Positions 63,629 to 64,000 of a stretch of 64,000 nucleotides of DNA are shown one piece after another. This DNA is from Sinorhizobium chiapasense. GTDB lineage: Bacteria; Pseudomonadota; Alphaproteobacteria; Rhizobiales; Rhizobiaceae. The first letter of the stretch is position 1. Every line of letters starts with the position of its first letter. Location of the stretch: positions 1,736,001 to 1,800,000 of the forward strand of contig NZ_CP133148.1 in NCBI RefSeq assembly GCF_036488675.1, in the 5' to 3' direction. The notes beneath the pieces are model-generated. The model had not been told where the DNA came from and ran no database searches. It worked only from the letters and a program-made list of their open reading frames with translations. A program made the translations under genes and the position numbers.

Positions 63629-63702
63629 ACCGGCGCGCCGCCCTTCCGCCTCCCGCTCGTTTCCGCTAAACCTCTCGCGACATGAGGTAAGGAGAATTGC
63701 AA

Positions 63703-64000
63703 TGGCCAAAGTCGCATTCATCGGTCTCGGCGTCATGGGATACCCGATGGCCGGTCACCTCAAGGCCCGCGGCGGACATGACGTGACGGTCTACAACCGC
63801 AGCGCAGCCAAGGCGGAACAATGGGCAGCCGCCTTCGGCGGACGGACGGCCGCTACGCCGGCCGAAGCGGCAAAGGGCCAGGATTTCGTTTTCTCTTGCG
63901 TCGGCAACGACGACGACCTTCGCTCGGTGACCATCGGCAAGGACGGCGCCTTCGAGGCGATTGGCTCCGGAGCGATCTTCATCGACAACACGACCGCGTC
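63703..64000 (+). CDS. 3-hydroxyisobutyrate dehydrogenase-family oxidoreductase (5' part)
   Basis: Only the first 99 codons lie inside. Begins MAKVAFIGLGVMGYPMAGHL with the NAD(P)-binding GLGVMG and substrate-site DNTT at the window end (FIDNTTAS). AGGAG stands eight bases ahead of the ATG. Beta-hydroxyacid dehydrogenases of this type oxidise 3-hydroxyisobutyrate, tartronate semialdehyde or related acids; which one cannot be told from this part. Confidence 0.9.

Overview
This is a GC-rich chromosomal window from an alphaproteobacterium, most likely Sinorhizobium/Ensifer close to S. meliloti or S. medicae. The basis is a SinR/SinI-type acyl-homoserine-lactone pair directly behind a phosphotransacetylase-fused malic enzyme (DME type), BluB behind a cobalamin riboswitch, class II DAHP synthase next to glutathione reductase and RpiA, and at least eleven copies of a rhizobial-type intergenic mosaic palindrome. 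I saw no tRNA, rRNA, CRISPR array, phage or symbiosis-island genes. Content is mostly housekeeping, with one IS5-family insertion sequence.

Layout. 1-6.4 kb: 5' part of an ABC exporter, tRNA methyltransferase TrmL, a SoxR regulator divergent from a flavin reductase and MFS pump, a second MFS pump, and a small conserved ORF. 6.5-15.9 kb: hemF, a BON protein, an Mla-type lipid transport operon (STAS-MlaE, MlaF, MlaD, lipoprotein), an enolase-superfamily epimerase, an MFS transporter and an LpxH-like phosphoesterase. 16-22.4 kb: dme, sinR, sinI, a DUF2865 secreted protein, and bluB with its riboswitch. 22.4-33.3 kb: SDR and PhyH-type dioxygenase genes, a frameshifted ankyrin gene, a TolB-like propeller gene coupled to nadE, an LtaS-like membrane sulfatase, a winged-helix regulator and a GFA protein. 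33.5-43.9 kb: aroF, gor, a DUF2059 protein, rpiA, gph, the IS element, an L,D-transpeptidase and fumC. 44-54.5 kb: a GGDEF protein, a PPOX flavoprotein, an alpha/beta hydrolase divergent from a MarR regulator, a DUF971 protein, moaA, a chemoreceptor, an EamA transporter and mobA-mobB. 54.5-64 kb: an OmpA-family protein with a long Q/E/A/P/K repeat region, an amino-acid ABC uptake system without an ATPase gene, usg, a DUF2270 protein, a TPR-methyltransferase, an MgtC/DUF4010 protein, and the start of a 3-hydroxyisobutyrate-dehydrogenase-like gene.

Working groups: redox-cycler defence (SoxR operon, glutathione reductase); outer-membrane lipid and envelope care (Mla system, LpxH-like enzyme, LtaS-like sulfatase, L,D-transpeptidase, OmpA protein); cofactor synthesis (hemF, bluB, nadE, moaA/mobA/mobB); C4-dicarboxylate metabolism (dme, fumC); and cell-cell signalling (sinR/sinI).

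The least explained signals are the mosaic repeats, which lie inside two operons and at several gene ends; the paired palindromes at sinI; the SoxR promoter with 19-bp spacing; the single-base frameshift near the start of the ankyrin gene; and the OmpA repeat region. I did not find a convincing wholly new system; the region reads as a well-ordered rhizobial core chromosome with several regulatory details worth checking.
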